Assembly: GCA_963814985.1 (NCBI GenBank)
Contig: CAWFFV010000013.1
Span: 186,001-250,000, forward strand
Origin: CAWFFV01 sp963814985
GTDB taxonomy: Bacteria > Chloroflexota > Ktedonobacteria > Ktedonobacterales > Ktedonobacteraceae
Reading direction: 5' to 3'
Length of the DNA stretch: 64,000 bases
A model generated the notes under the pieces. The model was not told the DNA's origin. It saw nothing but the letters and a program-made list of their open reading frames with translations, and did not search any database. The translations under genes were made by a program, and so were the position numbers. Positions 35,419 through 45,482 of the stretch are shown here, in pieces (position 1 is the first letter of the stretch; every line of letters begins with the position of its first letter).

Positions 35419-37321
35419 GTTAAATATTAAAGATTTCGCCATTATTGATAGCCTGCACTTACGGCTCAATCGCTTATTCAATGTATTCACAGGCGAAACA
35501 GGTGCAGGTAAATCAATTATTATCGATGCAGTAAACGCGCTACTCGGCGGCAAAATCGGTGCTGAGTTTGTGCGCGCTGGCTGTGAACGCGCCACCGTTG
35601 AAGGGGTCTTCTCAATCGAAGCATTGCCGCCCATCGACGAAGAGTGGCAATCTGTTGAAGTGTTCGCACAACCAGCAACAAATGGGGCCAGTACCCTGTT
35701 TGAGGTCTTCGAGTATGCCGAGAACCACCAGACCCAACATGCTCAAGTCGATGCCCATAGCGCCGATGCGCGCGTTGCTCTTGCTACTTTGCTTCATCAG
35801 TACGATATCATCCCCGAAGATGGGCAACTTATCCTCTCGCGGGATATCTTCCGCTCTGGACGCACTGTAGCCCGCGTCAATGGCCGTGCTTTTTCGCAGC
35901 AGGTTCTCCAACAAGTTGCCAGTTGGCTCGTTGATATCCACGGTCAAAGCGAACATATGAGCTTGCTACGGCCAGAGCAGCATATCAACTTCCTTGATCG
36001 CTATGCCGAACTTCTCCCCTTGCGAGAAAAACTCGGCGATAAAGTCGCTGAATGGCGCGGCGCACGCAAAACGTTGCAATCACTCCAACAAAATGAACGT
36101 GAGCAGGCACGACGTGCTGAATTTTTGCGCTTCGAGATCGAAGAGATCGAAAAGGCCAACCTGCACATTGATGAGCTAGAGGAACTGGAGGAGGAGCGCA
36201 AGGTACTCAACAATGCCGAGCGTCTGCGCGAACTCTGTGCCCTTATCTATGGCTCCATCAAGGGGGCTGATCCGGGTGGAGACGATTTCAAACCGGCTCT
36301 CGATCAGTTACGCATAGCTCAACGCAGTTTGAGTGAGCTTGTACGCCTCGATAAGAGTATGGAAGAGTATGAAGATACGCTCTCCGAAGCTATCTATCAG
36401 CTAGAAGATGTTGCAGCCAGTATCAGTAGTTACGAAACCGACATCGAAGATAACCCTCACCGTCTTGCTGACATTGAGGAACGACTCGATCTTATCGCCA
36501 AACTCAGACGCAAATATGGTTCCACAATCGAGGCTATTTTGCAACACGCTACTGATGATCAGGCCGAACTTGACACGATTACCAATCGGGATGAACTGGT
36601 TGCCAAATTGCAGCAACAGGATGGGCTGTTCCGCCACGAGATTGGTATGCTGGCTCAGCAGCTCTCTGCACGCCGCTACCAGGTCGCGCAAGATCTCGCT
36701 CAAGCTATGGAAGAGCAACTTAACGATCTGAATATGCGACGCGCCCGCTTTCAGGTTGAGATTGAACAGGTTCCCGACGAAAATGGTATACCCGCATGTG
36801 TTCAAGATCGACCGGAACAATGTTATACTTGCGACCTGACCGGGATAGACCGCGTCCAATTTCTGATCGCTCCCAATCCAGGCGAACCATTCAAACCACT
36901 CACCAAAATTGCCTCTGGCGGTGAAACATCGCGTCTCATGCTCGCATTGAAAACTATCCTGGCCCATGCAGATGCAACACCAACACTTATCTTTGACGAA
37001 ATCGACACGGGTATTAGTGGACGTAGTGGACAGGTTGTTGGTGAGAAATTGTGGCAACTCACACTGAACCATCAAGTTATTTGTGTAACGCATCTCCCTC
37101 AGATCGCCGCCTTTGCTGACACCCACTATAACGTCAACAAGCAAATCTTCGAGAACCGCACCCTCACCATCGTTAACGAATTGCGTCCAGAGCAACGGGT
37201 ACGTGAAATTGCGCATATCATGGGAGGAAATGTCACCGAGTCGTCGGCAAAGAGCGCCGAAGAGATGCTGGCTCGCTCCTATCTGTGGAAAGAAAACCGG
37301 GCGCGACGCAAGACAGGCTAG
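35408..37321 (+). CDS. recN: DNA repair protein RecN
   Basis: A 637-residue SMC-like ATPase for double-strand break repair. The Walker A motif is FTGETGAGKSIIIDAV, a long central coiled coil is present (about residues 160-370), the signature is ASGGETSRLMLALK, and the Walker B motif is TLIFDEIDTGISGRSGQVVG, followed by VICVTHLPQIAAFAD. The frame is intact. The ATG at 35408 overlaps the nadK stop by 11 bases and gives the usual N-terminus MLLELNIKDFAIID; earlier in-frame ATGs would add an atypical extension. Confidence 0.96.
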   Translation: MLLELNIKDFAIIDSLHLRLNRLFNVFTGETGAGKSIIIDAVNALLGGKIGAEFVRAGCERATVEGVFSIEALPPIDEEWQSVEVFAQPATNGASTLFEVFEYAENHQTQHAQVDAHSADARVALATLLHQYDIIPEDGQLILSRDIFRSGRTVARVNGRAFSQQVLQQVASWLVDIHGQSEHMSLLRPEQHINFLDRYAELLPLREKLGDKVAEWRGARKTLQSLQQNEREQARRAEFLRFEIEEIEKANLHIDELEELEEERKVLNNAERLRELCALIYGSIKGADPGGDDFKPALDQLRIAQRSLSELVRLDKSMEEYEDTLSEAIYQLEDVAASISSYETDIEDNPHRLADIEERLDLIAKLRRKYGSTIEAILQHATDDQAELDTITNRDELVAKLQQQDGLFRHEIGMLAQQLSARRYQVAQDLAQAMEEQLNDLNMRRARFQVEIEQVPDENGIPACVQDRPEQCYTCDLTGIDRVQFLIAPNPGEPFKPLTKIASGGETSRLMLALKTILAHADATPTLIFDEIDTGISGRSGQVVGEKLWQLTLNHQVICVTHLPQIAAFADTHYNVNKQIFENRTLTIVNELRPEQRVREIAHIMGGNVTESSAKSAEEMLARSYLWKENRARRKTG

Positions 37322-37342
37322 CAAAGCCCTTATTACACCTGA

Positions 37343-37351
37343 TGCTATAAT
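37343..37351 (+). promoter_or_regulatory. Extended -10 promoter element (TGCTATAAT) before the Nudix gene
   Basis: TGC directly precedes a perfect TATAAT, the extended -10 form that can work with a poor -35. It lies 67 bases before the Nudix start and just after recN. Confidence 0.45.
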
Positions 37352-37417
37352 GGTATCTCAACCAAACATCAGCAAACATGCCAACAAACAATCAGAGCTA
37401 AACGGAGAACTTTTTTC

Positions 37418-38017
37418 ATGTTTCCTTCTTTACCACAAGAAAATCAGGATGAATTACAGCAGTTAGCACAACTCTATGGCCAACCTCTGGTACAGATCAT
37501 TGACCTTGGCACTACAAATTATTTCGACCCCTTGAATAAAAGTGACCGCTATGGCGAAGTCTGCATGGTTATACGACGAACTAACGGTCATCTCCTCACC
37601 ATGAAGAAAACCTTCTATCCAGAAGGGGGTTACAGGCTACTCACCGGAGGTATCAATCATGGAGAAAGGATCTATGATGCACTCTTAAGGGAAACGCACG
37701 AAGAAACTGGGCTTACAGTGAAGATTACTCGCTTCCTGGTTGCCGCTGCTTATTGCGTTACCAACGTCGAGAAAGAACCTGCATTTTACACTTTCGCCTT
37801 CTTACTCGATGAGATTGGTGGGACACTCGGAGCGATTGATGAGGAAGAAAACGTTGAAGCATTCCTGGAAATCAAGCCAAAGGACTTGCTAACTCAGGCT
37901 GAGTTCCTGGAGCAGATACGTAGTCACCATAGCAAGGAACTAAATACCGATTGGAGCGCGTGGGGACACTTCCGTGCTGTAATTCATCGTCTGGTGTGGC
38001 AAGCCTTGCCGGCATAA
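37418..38017 (+). CDS. Nudix hydrolase
   Basis: A 199-residue protein with a complete Nudix box, GGINHGERIYDALL then RETHEETGL (G-x5-E-x7-R-E-x-x-E-E-x-G). It hydrolyses a nucleoside diphosphate linked to another group; the substrate is not deducible. The N-terminal 45 residues precede the domain, and the C-terminal part may form a small helical cap. The ATG at 37418 has CGGAGAA upstream. It follows recN with its own probable promoter. Confidence 0.88.
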   Translation: MFPSLPQENQDELQQLAQLYGQPLVQIIDLGTTNYFDPLNKSDRYGEVCMVIRRTNGHLLTMKKTFYPEGGYRLLTGGINHGERIYDALLRETHEETGLTVKITRFLVAAAYCVTNVEKEPAFYTFAFLLDEIGGTLGAIDEEENVEAFLEIKPKDLLTQAEFLEQIRSHHSKELNTDWSAWGHFRAVIHRLVWQALPA

Positions 38018-38052
38018 CCTCATACTGACGAACAGAGCTGATGGCGATGATG

Positions 38053-38061
38053 TGCTATAAT
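38053..38061 (+). promoter_or_regulatory. Extended -10 promoter element (TGCTATAAT) before the small membrane protein gene
   Basis: Same TGCTATAAT form as upstream of the Nudix gene, 60 bases before the start at 38122. Confidence 0.45.
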
Positions 38062-38121
38062 ATGTACGGAACAAATCAGGAAGAAGTCTGGCTTTCCACA
38101 TATGCTCAAAGGACCATTCTT

Positions 38122-38322
38122 ATGAACAAGAAATTTACGAGTACCCTATTGTTATTTTTGGTATTCATCGGCTTTCTCTGGTGGGGACTCTCTATGCTGA
38201 CCTCTACATTAGCCGCTCCAAATAAAGATGGCGAAAGCATCGTTTATGCTCTACTCATATTGGGTTGCGCTGGTTATGCTCTGGTCTCACTCTTGATGCT
38301 CCCACGCAAGAAACAACCATAA
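38122..38322 (+). CDS. Small two-helix membrane protein
   Basis: A 66-residue protein with two hydrophobic helices (FTSTLLLFLVFIGFLWWGL and VYALLILGCAGYALVSLLML), a short polar outside loop and a basic C-terminus RKKQP. I do not recognise the family. The ATG at 38122 has AAAGGA at good spacing. A longer in-frame start at 38041 would overlap the promoter element. Confidence 0.55.
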   Translation: MNKKFTSTLLLFLVFIGFLWWGLSMLTSTLAAPNKDGESIVYALLILGCAGYALVSLLMLPRKKQP

Positions 38323-38348
38323 TTACAGTTATGTTAGGATAAAGAGAA

Positions 38349-38817
38349 ATGGTTGATCAACCACCAACAACGGCGTTGGTTATTCGCATTGCAACTCTCG
38401 AAGATATTGCACAGATCGAATATCTTGACGGTTTTAGCACATCACCTACGCGCGATATCCATCGTGATATGGAAAAGTATTTTGGCTCTATTGACCCCTC
38501 TACTCATGAGCACACATTTATTTTCCTGGCGGAGATAGGTGGAACTACCGCTGCCAAAGCTGAACTGATGTTACCTCCTCCAGAAACAGCTAAAGCTATT
38601 GGCTATATGAAACGCGTTGTTGTCCATCCAAATTTCCGTGGACAAGGCCTGTCTCAACAACTTATGCAACATATCATCAACTTTGCCCATACTAAACAAA
38701 AACTGGATGGCATCGATTTGCATGTCTGGGAAGGTAATCTGCCCGCGATCCATCTCTACCGAGTCACTCGGCTTTGAGCTACAGCATCGTGAATTATACT
38801 ACCGCTTACCGTTGTGA
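38349..38817 (+). CDS. GNAT-family N-acetyltransferase (frameshifted near the end)
   Basis: A protein of about 155 residues with the GNAT core: IRIATLEDIAQIEYL at the start, MKRVVVHPNFRGQGLSQQLM containing the acetyl-CoA loop (R-G-Q-G-L), and LHVWEGNLPAIHLY. The first frame stops at 38777. The expected final strand (ESLGFELQHRELYYRLPL) follows in the next frame to 38817. Removing one C near 38753 joins them as LYESLGFEL, the family pattern. The acceptor substrate is unknown. Confidence 0.82.
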
Positions 38818-38967
38818 CGGAGCTATTTCCTCTTTCGTTGTAAGAGGTAGACCAGGACAAACCTGACAAGATAACTTCACAGGATCAGGATATTCTCGGT
38901 ACTTCAATGGGAGGCAGAGGCCTACCCACAGGCATCAGTTGACCCTGTTATCAATATATCTTTTGCT

Positions 38968-39145
38968 ATAACTATTCAGGCCTTCTCACCACCTGTGGTG
39001 GCTCGCTCTCGCTTAGTGTGTGTTTTGTTGCCAGTAGCGGAGGTTGCGTCGCAACCTCCGCTACTGGCAACAAAACACACACTAAGCGGCCAATAAAGCG
39101 CTCAGGGCGCTGAGGAATCAAGAAAAGGGGATCTGAGTAGTTAAT
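38968..39145. mobile_element. Palindromic MITE-like element, copy 1
   Basis: About 178 bp. The ends are AACTATTCAGG and, from the other side, AACTACTCAG. Inside are a short hairpin CCACCTGTGGTGG, a central 79-bp perfect palindrome (39010-39088; 39-bp arms around one base) and a second short hairpin GCGCTCAGGGCGC. TTTTGC occurs just outside both ends, a possible decayed target duplication. The copy at 63518 has the same parts in reverse orientation. It fills most of the 381-base gap between the GNAT gene and the membrane protein gene; nothing else was seen there. Confidence 0.82.
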
Positions 39146-39198
39146 TTTTGCCAAAGATAGGAGCAATTATTGTACAGCGGGCAAAAGCGTAAAGATAG

Positions 39199-40680
39199 AT
39201 GAAACAGCGCTCTGTACTCGCACAGATCACTCAATCAGAGGCAGAACCGATAATGACACCCAGATGGATGCGACACTTCTTCAGTGAAGATATATCATCT
39301 AACAATCGTTCTATCGTTGAGCTACAACGGCGTGCTGTATGGATTGCTCTTGCTTTCATCTTGCAAGCCCTCAATGAGATAGATCATAACCTGTATATCC
39401 CCTATTTAATGCCTTTTGGTTCTCTTATTCCTTTCATACTCATTTTGGGAAGCCTCGTTGCACTCTGGATGGCATTTCGTCCAGCACAACATCAGATACA
39501 AGACACACAACAACATCCCAGCCATTGGCAGCGTCGGGTACTAATCCTGACATTACTCCTTGCCATCATAGGGAACATTGTTCTGGGATGGGGTCTGGTA
39601 TTCAGCATTTTACCACCACGCTTTTCAAATGATGGTACATCTCTTGATACGAACGCCGCTATCCAGCTTCTACAAGGGCGCAACCCCTACACCAACTCAG
39701 ATATGGTGGAGTTGATGCAACGTTTTCATATCCGACCTGACTGGACGACACCACTACGCCTTGGCCAATTCGCCAATCGTCTTGATTACCCAACAATTGA
39801 TGAGTTGCAAGCTGTATACGAACATGATCTCAAAACAGGTTCTGACCTTGAGTTTGAGTCAAAGGTTAGCTATCCTGCACTCTCTTTTCTCACACTCGTA
39901 CCTTTTGTCTTTTTTCAACACTATAACGTATTGCCATTTTATATATTGAGCTATTTAGTTCTGGTGGCTATTGCCTGGCGGATGGTTCGACCTGAACTGC
40001 GCCCATGGGCATTTCTGTTAGCAATGGCCAATATCCCTATGTGGTCATCGACCATCGGAGGTAATCTTGACATCTTTTACACATTGCTTATTGTCCTGGT
40101 CTGGCTACTGCGTGATCGTCGCTGGAGTTCAGCCATCTTTCTTGGACTGGCACTGGCGACCAAACAGATAGCCTGGTTCTTCATTCCTTTCTATATCATT
40201 ATGGTTTTTCGTCATTATGGATTAAAAGAAAGTATCTATCGCCTGTTTATCGCCGGTAGCGTGGCTCTTGTGATTAATCTCCCGTTTATCCTCTGGGACC
40301 CGCACGCGTGGACCGCCGGTGTGCTTGCACCGATAGCAGATCCAATGTTCCCAATGGGAGTTGGTATCATCAATCTGAGTGTCACACATTTATTGCCATT
40401 CTTCCCAGGTTGGGTCTACAGCGCTCTCGAAGGAGGGAGCATGCTCTTCTCACTGGTATGGTACTGGCGCATCTGCCGTAAGCACCCCGAAGCTGCGATG
40501 CTACTCGCTGTTATACCACTTTTCTTTGCCTGGCGCAGTCTGTCCTCGTACTTCTACTGTGCCGCCTATCCGATCTTCATTCTGATGACTGCAAAAGTGC
40601 CACTCAGGTCTCACAGTATGCTCTCTTCAGTTCATACCAATAGCCCACCAGAGCATGTACAGATAACAACTTCTGCCTGA
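39199..40680 (+). CDS. Polytopic membrane glycosyltransferase-like protein (GT87/DUF2029-type)
   Basis: A 493-residue protein with about ten hydrophobic helices. A loop after the second helix pair carries GTSLDTNAAIQLLQGRNPYT, similar to the outer loop of GT-C glycosyltransferases that use polyprenyl-phosphate sugars. ALATKQIAWFFIPFYII resembles the family's conserved Lys-containing segment. The likely role is transfer of a mannose or related sugar from a lipid carrier outside the membrane; the acceptor is unknown. The start is ATG 39199, with no strong ribosome binding site. It is a monocistronic gene just after the palindromic element. Confidence 0.68.
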   Translation: MKQRSVLAQITQSEAEPIMTPRWMRHFFSEDISSNNRSIVELQRRAVWIALAFILQALNEIDHNLYIPYLMPFGSLIPFILILGSLVALWMAFRPAQHQIQDTQQHPSHWQRRVLILTLLLAIIGNIVLGWGLVFSILPPRFSNDGTSLDTNAAIQLLQGRNPYTNSDMVELMQRFHIRPDWTTPLRLGQFANRLDYPTIDELQAVYEHDLKTGSDLEFESKVSYPALSFLTLVPFVFFQHYNVLPFYILSYLVLVAIAWRMVRPELRPWAFLLAMANIPMWSSTIGGNLDIFYTLLIVLVWLLRDRRWSSAIFLGLALATKQIAWFFIPFYIIMVFRHYGLKESIYRLFIAGSVALVINLPFILWDPHAWTAGVLAPIADPMFPMGVGIINLSVTHLLPFFPGWVYSALEGGSMLFSLVWYWRICRKHPEAAMLLAVIPLFFAWRSLSSYFYCAAYPIFILMTAKVPLRSHSMLSSVHTNSPPEHVQITTSA

Positions 40681-40834
40681 ACCATCAAGCAAGCAGGTTA
40701 TGAATATCCTGCTTGCTCCCATATCACACACTCTATTAGAGTATTTACACACCCCACCCATCTCGACTCTTCACGTCCTTCGTGGTACAATCCCCAGGAG
40801 ACTAAAGAAGATAGAGCCGTTGCAAGGAACGATC

Positions 40835-43048
40835 ATGTCACATAAAAAAGAAACGAGTACGCTTCTATCCCAAGAGGATAATAACCAGATACAACTCATA
40901 CTGGAACATTATCGCCAGATAGCAGAGAAATTGCATACCTGTACCAATCAGGAACAGGCAGAGGTAACGCTCACCGAGATCAATACCCTCTCGGAGACGA
41001 CCCAGATAGCCCTGCTCAAAGCCTTATCCAAAGAAAATATAACCGATGCGGCTGATGTTTTGGTGGCAATCAATGCGTTTAGTCCACATAAAGAGGTCCG
41101 TAAAGAAGCACGCCGATCTCTTATTCGACTTGAAGCAACAAAAATACATCCACAATGGACACCCCCCAGAGCCAACACATCAGCTATCCAGGTCAATGTC
41201 GTCAAACCACCCCGCTTTTGGAAAGGGTTTGTCACACAAATCCGAGAAGAAGGTGATATCCAACTCTTTCTCTTCTGGGAACAAGGCTATGATTATACTG
41301 AAGCTCGTAGCTTTATTTTTCAGCTTGACTACTGGCATGAGGGTGTGAAAGATTGTATTGTTGAAACGAATAGCAAACGCCACATCAATGAGCGCATAGA
41401 AGAGATACACTCCCAACTTGGCACTACCCCCATCACAGATTGTACGCTGGCAGAGGGCAAGCGGTTAATCGAGGAGGCACTGTCTGTCAATCAATGGAGG
41501 GGTACCACTCCTCACAAAGATTACCGCAACTACCTTCCCACGATCAACAGTTTGATCATGGAGTGCACTGACTCTGGTGAGGATCGCGGTCGTATCTTCA
41601 TCGATCCAGAGTTAGATGAGCAGGCTGTTGTGATTAACTTCCTCGGAGCCTGGTCTCTGGGCGATTATGGACTGGTCTATGATTTCCTCACCAACAATAG
41701 CAGTGCCCGCGAAGGTCTGACACGTGACGAATGGATAAAACTCCGCCGCGCCTGGGCAGATGAAGCACACCCGGCACGCATAGAACTGGGCTTTGTCCAT
41801 GAGCGCGAACGTAGTCAAAGCGCACTCTGGCTCCCTTCATCCTCTATCGGGAATCTCTCCACTTTGCGCAAAGAGATCGAGATCGGTTGGTCGCTTGAAC
41901 TGGTTGATACCCCTCTCAACGGTACACTAAAAGAGATGCCAATGGGAACGGCTATCAATAAAGAGACAGGACGACACTGGTTCTGGACTAGCTATACACT
42001 CGTGCAAGAACAAGGTGAATGGCGCATCCAGCAGATTACAGACGAAGGCGCGAATATTCAAGGGGTGTCTATTGTAGAGTTACAGAAACGCGTCAAGGAG
42101 TTTGAAGAAGCTATTGATGCCACGCTTCAGCAGCCCAATGACGATATTCAGGCAGCAGTAGAAGAGCTATCCTGGCGTCTCACACAGCTATTGCACTATT
42201 ATGATGCACTTATTGTTCGCCTACCACTAGATCGCCAGATCTGCGAAGATGCCTATGCCCGCGCTTCTGCTATAGGCAACCCGGAACGCATTCTGGTTTA
42301 CCTGCAACGACTGGCTCAGCGTTTCCCTGAGAATCATAGTGTAATATTGAAAAGCCTGGGAGCAACATTCACAAACCTTGCCTACCGGAGCCAGGAGCAG
42401 GGTTTGCAAGATCGCGCACAGCGCTTTCTCTCACAAGCCGAGGCTGTCTTACGTGAAGATATTGACACAAATGACAGTGCCATAAGTCGCATACTGCTCG
42501 GCGAACTACTCATCACTCAGAATCGTCTCGACGATGCAGAAGTAGAATTGCTCAAGGCGAAAACGATGAATCCTGGCCCTGCTGAAGAAACCACCCTCGA
42601 AGCTGGTCTTGGCAATATCGCGCTGCAACGTGAGCATATGGAGGAAGCTCTCCTCCATTACCAAAAAGTTGCGGATCTCGACCCCGACTATACGGGGATC
42701 TGGTTCAACATTGGCTTTGTTCACCGTCTGCTTGAACATTTCACGGAAGCTGAGGAATATTACTACCGCGCTATCCAAAAGGAGTCAAGCGATATACGCC
42801 CCTACTCTGAACTCACGGCTATTTCTATGAACCGAGGAGATCAGTCAAAGGCTCGCGATATCGCGGAACAAGGCGTGCGGGCCAGGCCTGACTCTGCTCA
42901 CATGCATGCGCTCTTAGCCTCTGTTCTCCTTGAGACGGGAGATCAACAGCGTGCAAAACAAGAGATAGAGGAGGCTGAGGCCATCAACCCAGAAGAAGAA
43001 ATTGTCAAACGGGTACGGCAATACATGAACGTACAAAAGAAGAAGTAA
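40835..43048 (+). CDS. TPR protein with an N-terminal domain shared with the next gene, copy 1
   Basis: A 737-residue cytoplasmic protein. The N-terminal region contains SETTQIALLKALSKENITDA and EVRKEARRSLIRLE, like a HEAT-type repeat. A middle domain follows with PPRFWKGFVTQIREEGDIQL, YWHEGVKDCIVE and an SnoaL/NTF2-like section (FLGAWSLGDYGLVYDFLT; RHWFWTSYTLVQE). The C-terminal 250 residues are TPR repeats (LLGELLITQNRLDDAEVELL; IWFNIGFVHRLLEHFTEAEE). The ATG at 40835 follows AAGGA; an in-frame ATG at 40700 has none. The role is unknown; protein-protein interaction is implied. Confidence 0.7.
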   Translation: MSHKKETSTLLSQEDNNQIQLILEHYRQIAEKLHTCTNQEQAEVTLTEINTLSETTQIALLKALSKENITDAADVLVAINAFSPHKEVRKEARRSLIRLEATKIHPQWTPPRANTSAIQVNVVKPPRFWKGFVTQIREEGDIQLFLFWEQGYDYTEARSFIFQLDYWHEGVKDCIVETNSKRHINERIEEIHSQLGTTPITDCTLAEGKRLIEEALSVNQWRGTTPHKDYRNYLPTINSLIMECTDSGEDRGRIFIDPELDEQAVVINFLGAWSLGDYGLVYDFLTNNSSAREGLTRDEWIKLRRAWADEAHPARIELGFVHERERSQSALWLPSSSIGNLSTLRKEIEIGWSLELVDTPLNGTLKEMPMGTAINKETGRHWFWTSYTLVQEQGEWRIQQITDEGANIQGVSIVELQKRVKEFEEAIDATLQQPNDDIQAAVEELSWRLTQLLHYYDALIVRLPLDRQICEDAYARASAIGNPERILVYLQRLAQRFPENHSVILKSLGATFTNLAYRSQEQGLQDRAQRFLSQAEAVLREDIDTNDSAISRILLGELLITQNRLDDAEVELLKAKTMNPGPAEETTLEAGLGNIALQREHMEEALLHYQKVADLDPDYTGIWFNIGFVHRLLEHFTEAEEYYYRAIQKESSDIRPYSELTAISMNRGDQSKARDIAEQGVRARPDSAHMHALLASVLLETGDQQRAKQEIEEAEAINPEEEIVKRVRQYMNVQKKK

Positions 43049-43080
43049 TTATCACACTAACACCCAAGGAAGGATATCTC

Positions 43081-45482
43081 ATGTCTCATAAACAACGTGG
43101 ATCTGGTGGTAAAAAACAAACACCATCCTCCACTTCCCAAATAGATCAAGCACAGGTACAGCAACAGCTCACACAATACCATCAGATTGCCAGTGCATTA
43201 CATACAAGTACAGAAAAAGCACAGGCAGAGGTGGCACTTGCCCCTCTCACCGGTCTTTCAGAAAGCACCCAAATAGCGTTCCTGAAGGTTCTTTCCAAAG
43301 AAAGTACAGTTGATGCAGCTGACATCATGAGCGCCATGAATACTCTTGCACCAATCAAAGAGGTCCGCAAAGAGGCTCATCGCTCACTGATACGCCTTGA
43401 GGAAACACAAACATATCCACAGTGGACAGTACCAACAGTCCAGGAGGTCAATATTCCTGCTCCACCAGCACGTTTCTGGAAAGGCCTGATGACCAATTCC
43501 AGAGAGATGGGCGAGATGCAACTGATTCTCTGCTGGGAACAAGGGACCAACTATCAAGAAGTTCGTATGATGGGCTTCTTGCTCGAATTCTGGCATGATG
43601 GAGTCAAAGATTTCTTCACTGAAGTGAACAGTAAACGTCATATAGAAAGTCATCTTGCTCAGATGCGTTCACAGTTTGTTGGTCTAGAAATCGTCGACTG
43701 TACACTGGCAAAGGGCCACCGACTGATCGAAGAGGCTCTCCTGGCAAACAAAAAGCATGGTACAAAACCACATAAAGATTACATGCGCCATCTTTCTCTC
43801 ATCCGGCAACTGATTTTGGATGTCGTGGATACAGAGAAGGATGTTGAGGATATTTCCAGCGATGAAACAGATAGCAATGCAACAGTGATTGATGCGCTTA
43901 GCAGCAAAGGCTTCTTCCCTCTCAGTTTAGAAAATGAGGATGTTGTTCCTAATTTCATTGAAGCCTGGGTAGAGGGTAGTTACGAAACTGCCTATGACTT
44001 GCTTGCTAGCACCAGCCCCCTTCGCGAAGGGCTTTCACGTAAGGAATGGGCCGAACGCCGTCGCCAGTGGAGTGCGGAGGCTCATCCCAGGCAGTTGAAA
44101 AACACGTTCATCCATATGCCTGAACCCCAATCAGAGCAAGAGTCCCCTACCGTAGAGATTGGATGGTCGTTGGCATTCAATGAGACACCTCTCGCAAGCG
44201 CCCTCAAAGAACTACCAGTGGCAACCCTCACCTATACAGAAACCGGACGACATTGGTTCTGGACCAGCTATACACTGGTTGAAGAGGATGATACATGGCA
44301 CATTCAAGATATGACCGATGAAGGGGCAAAAGCATTACAATTATCCCCAGATGAACTACAAAAACGCCTGACCGAGATCGTTGAATTCACCTCTCACCAA
44401 TTGGAAGAGATAGACGAAGACGAGGACGATGAGGTAAGCGAGGACGAAGACGTAGACGCAGACGACAGATGGATGAGGATGAAGATGAAGATGAAGATGA
44501 GGACGATGAAGATATAGCATTTGAGGAAATTCTAGAGCGTTTCCAGGAAATGCTTCGTGTGACAACTCAGGCCTCGCACTACAATGACTCGTTAATCACA
44601 CAACTTCCATCTTCTGATGCTTCAGTATATGCGACAGCTTACGATCAAGCCATGGTTATCCAGGAATATGAACGTGCCGCAGCATACATGGAACTGATGA
44701 TAGAGCGCTTCCCAGAACAACGCGGCGAGATACAAAGAAAACTTGCACTGGCTCTTGTCAGTGTTGCCAATAAGTTTGAAGAGGCAAAGGAGCTGGAATT
44801 TGTTGCTCACTTCATAGAAAAAGCCGAAAACACATTACGCGATTCTCTTACCACAGAGAATGTACCCATGGGGCGCATTCTCCTTGCAGAAACGTTGATC
44901 GCCCAAAATAAACAGCTTGATGAAGCTGAGACACTGCTGCAGCAAACTCTGGACTTGACATCAGATCCCAAAGAATCCACGCTCATTGAAGGAGGTCTGG
45001 CAAAACTTGCAGAGGCCCGCGATGAAAAAGAGAACGCGCTGATGCATTACCAGCGAGCCGCTCAGATTAGTCCAGACTTTCCTGGTGTCTGGTTCAACAT
45101 TGGTACTTTACAGCACAATCTCCATCAAGAAGATGAGGCAATACTGAGCTTTCAACATAGTATCGAAGAAGATCCCAACATGACGGATGCTTACGTCGAG
45201 CTAGCGGCGATCTACACCAATCGCCGTGAGTTCGAGACAGCACAGGATCTCCTGGAAGAAGGTATCGATCTTAACCCGGACGCCGCTGATTTGCTCGCCG
45301 CACTCTCGTTGACCTACATTTATGCTGACGATCTTCGCAACGCCGAGCCATACCTGGAAGAGGCAGAAGAGATCGATGCAGAGGACGAACTGGTACAAGT
45401 AGTACGGCAAATCTTCGACGTGCAAAAGGCACAACAACGTCAACAATCCAAGTCCAAACGCCATAAAGCAAAGAAGCGATGA
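43081..45482 (+). CDS. TPR protein paralogous to the preceding gene, copy 2 (frameshifted in an acidic repeat)
   Basis: The same architecture as copy 1, 33 bases downstream: SESTQIAFLKVLSKESTVDA, EVRKEAHRSLIRLEE, PARFWKGLMTNSREMGEMQL, RHWFWTSYTLVEE, then TPR repeats (IWFNIG equivalent VWFNIGTLQHNLHQEDEAIL). Between the halves is an Asp/Glu tract encoded by GATGAA-type repeats (44405-44515). The first frame ends at 44517 and the second takes over from about 44465, so a repeat-length change or indel in the tract splits the gene. The stop overlaps the rlmD start (ATGA). The tandem arrangement indicates duplication. Confidence 0.75.

Noticed and set aside
36401..37324. A 307-codon minus-strand frame opposite recN
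   Set aside because: It mirrors a complete, intact recN and encodes no known domain.
39010..39088. Long palindrome interpreted as a transcription terminator
   Set aside because: A 39-bp perfect stem with no T-tract, embedded between terminal inverted repeats and repeated elsewhere, fits a mobile element better.
44405..44515. Short repeats read as a CRISPR-like or VNTR locus
   Set aside because: They are codon repeats for Asp/Glu within a gene, with no spacers.
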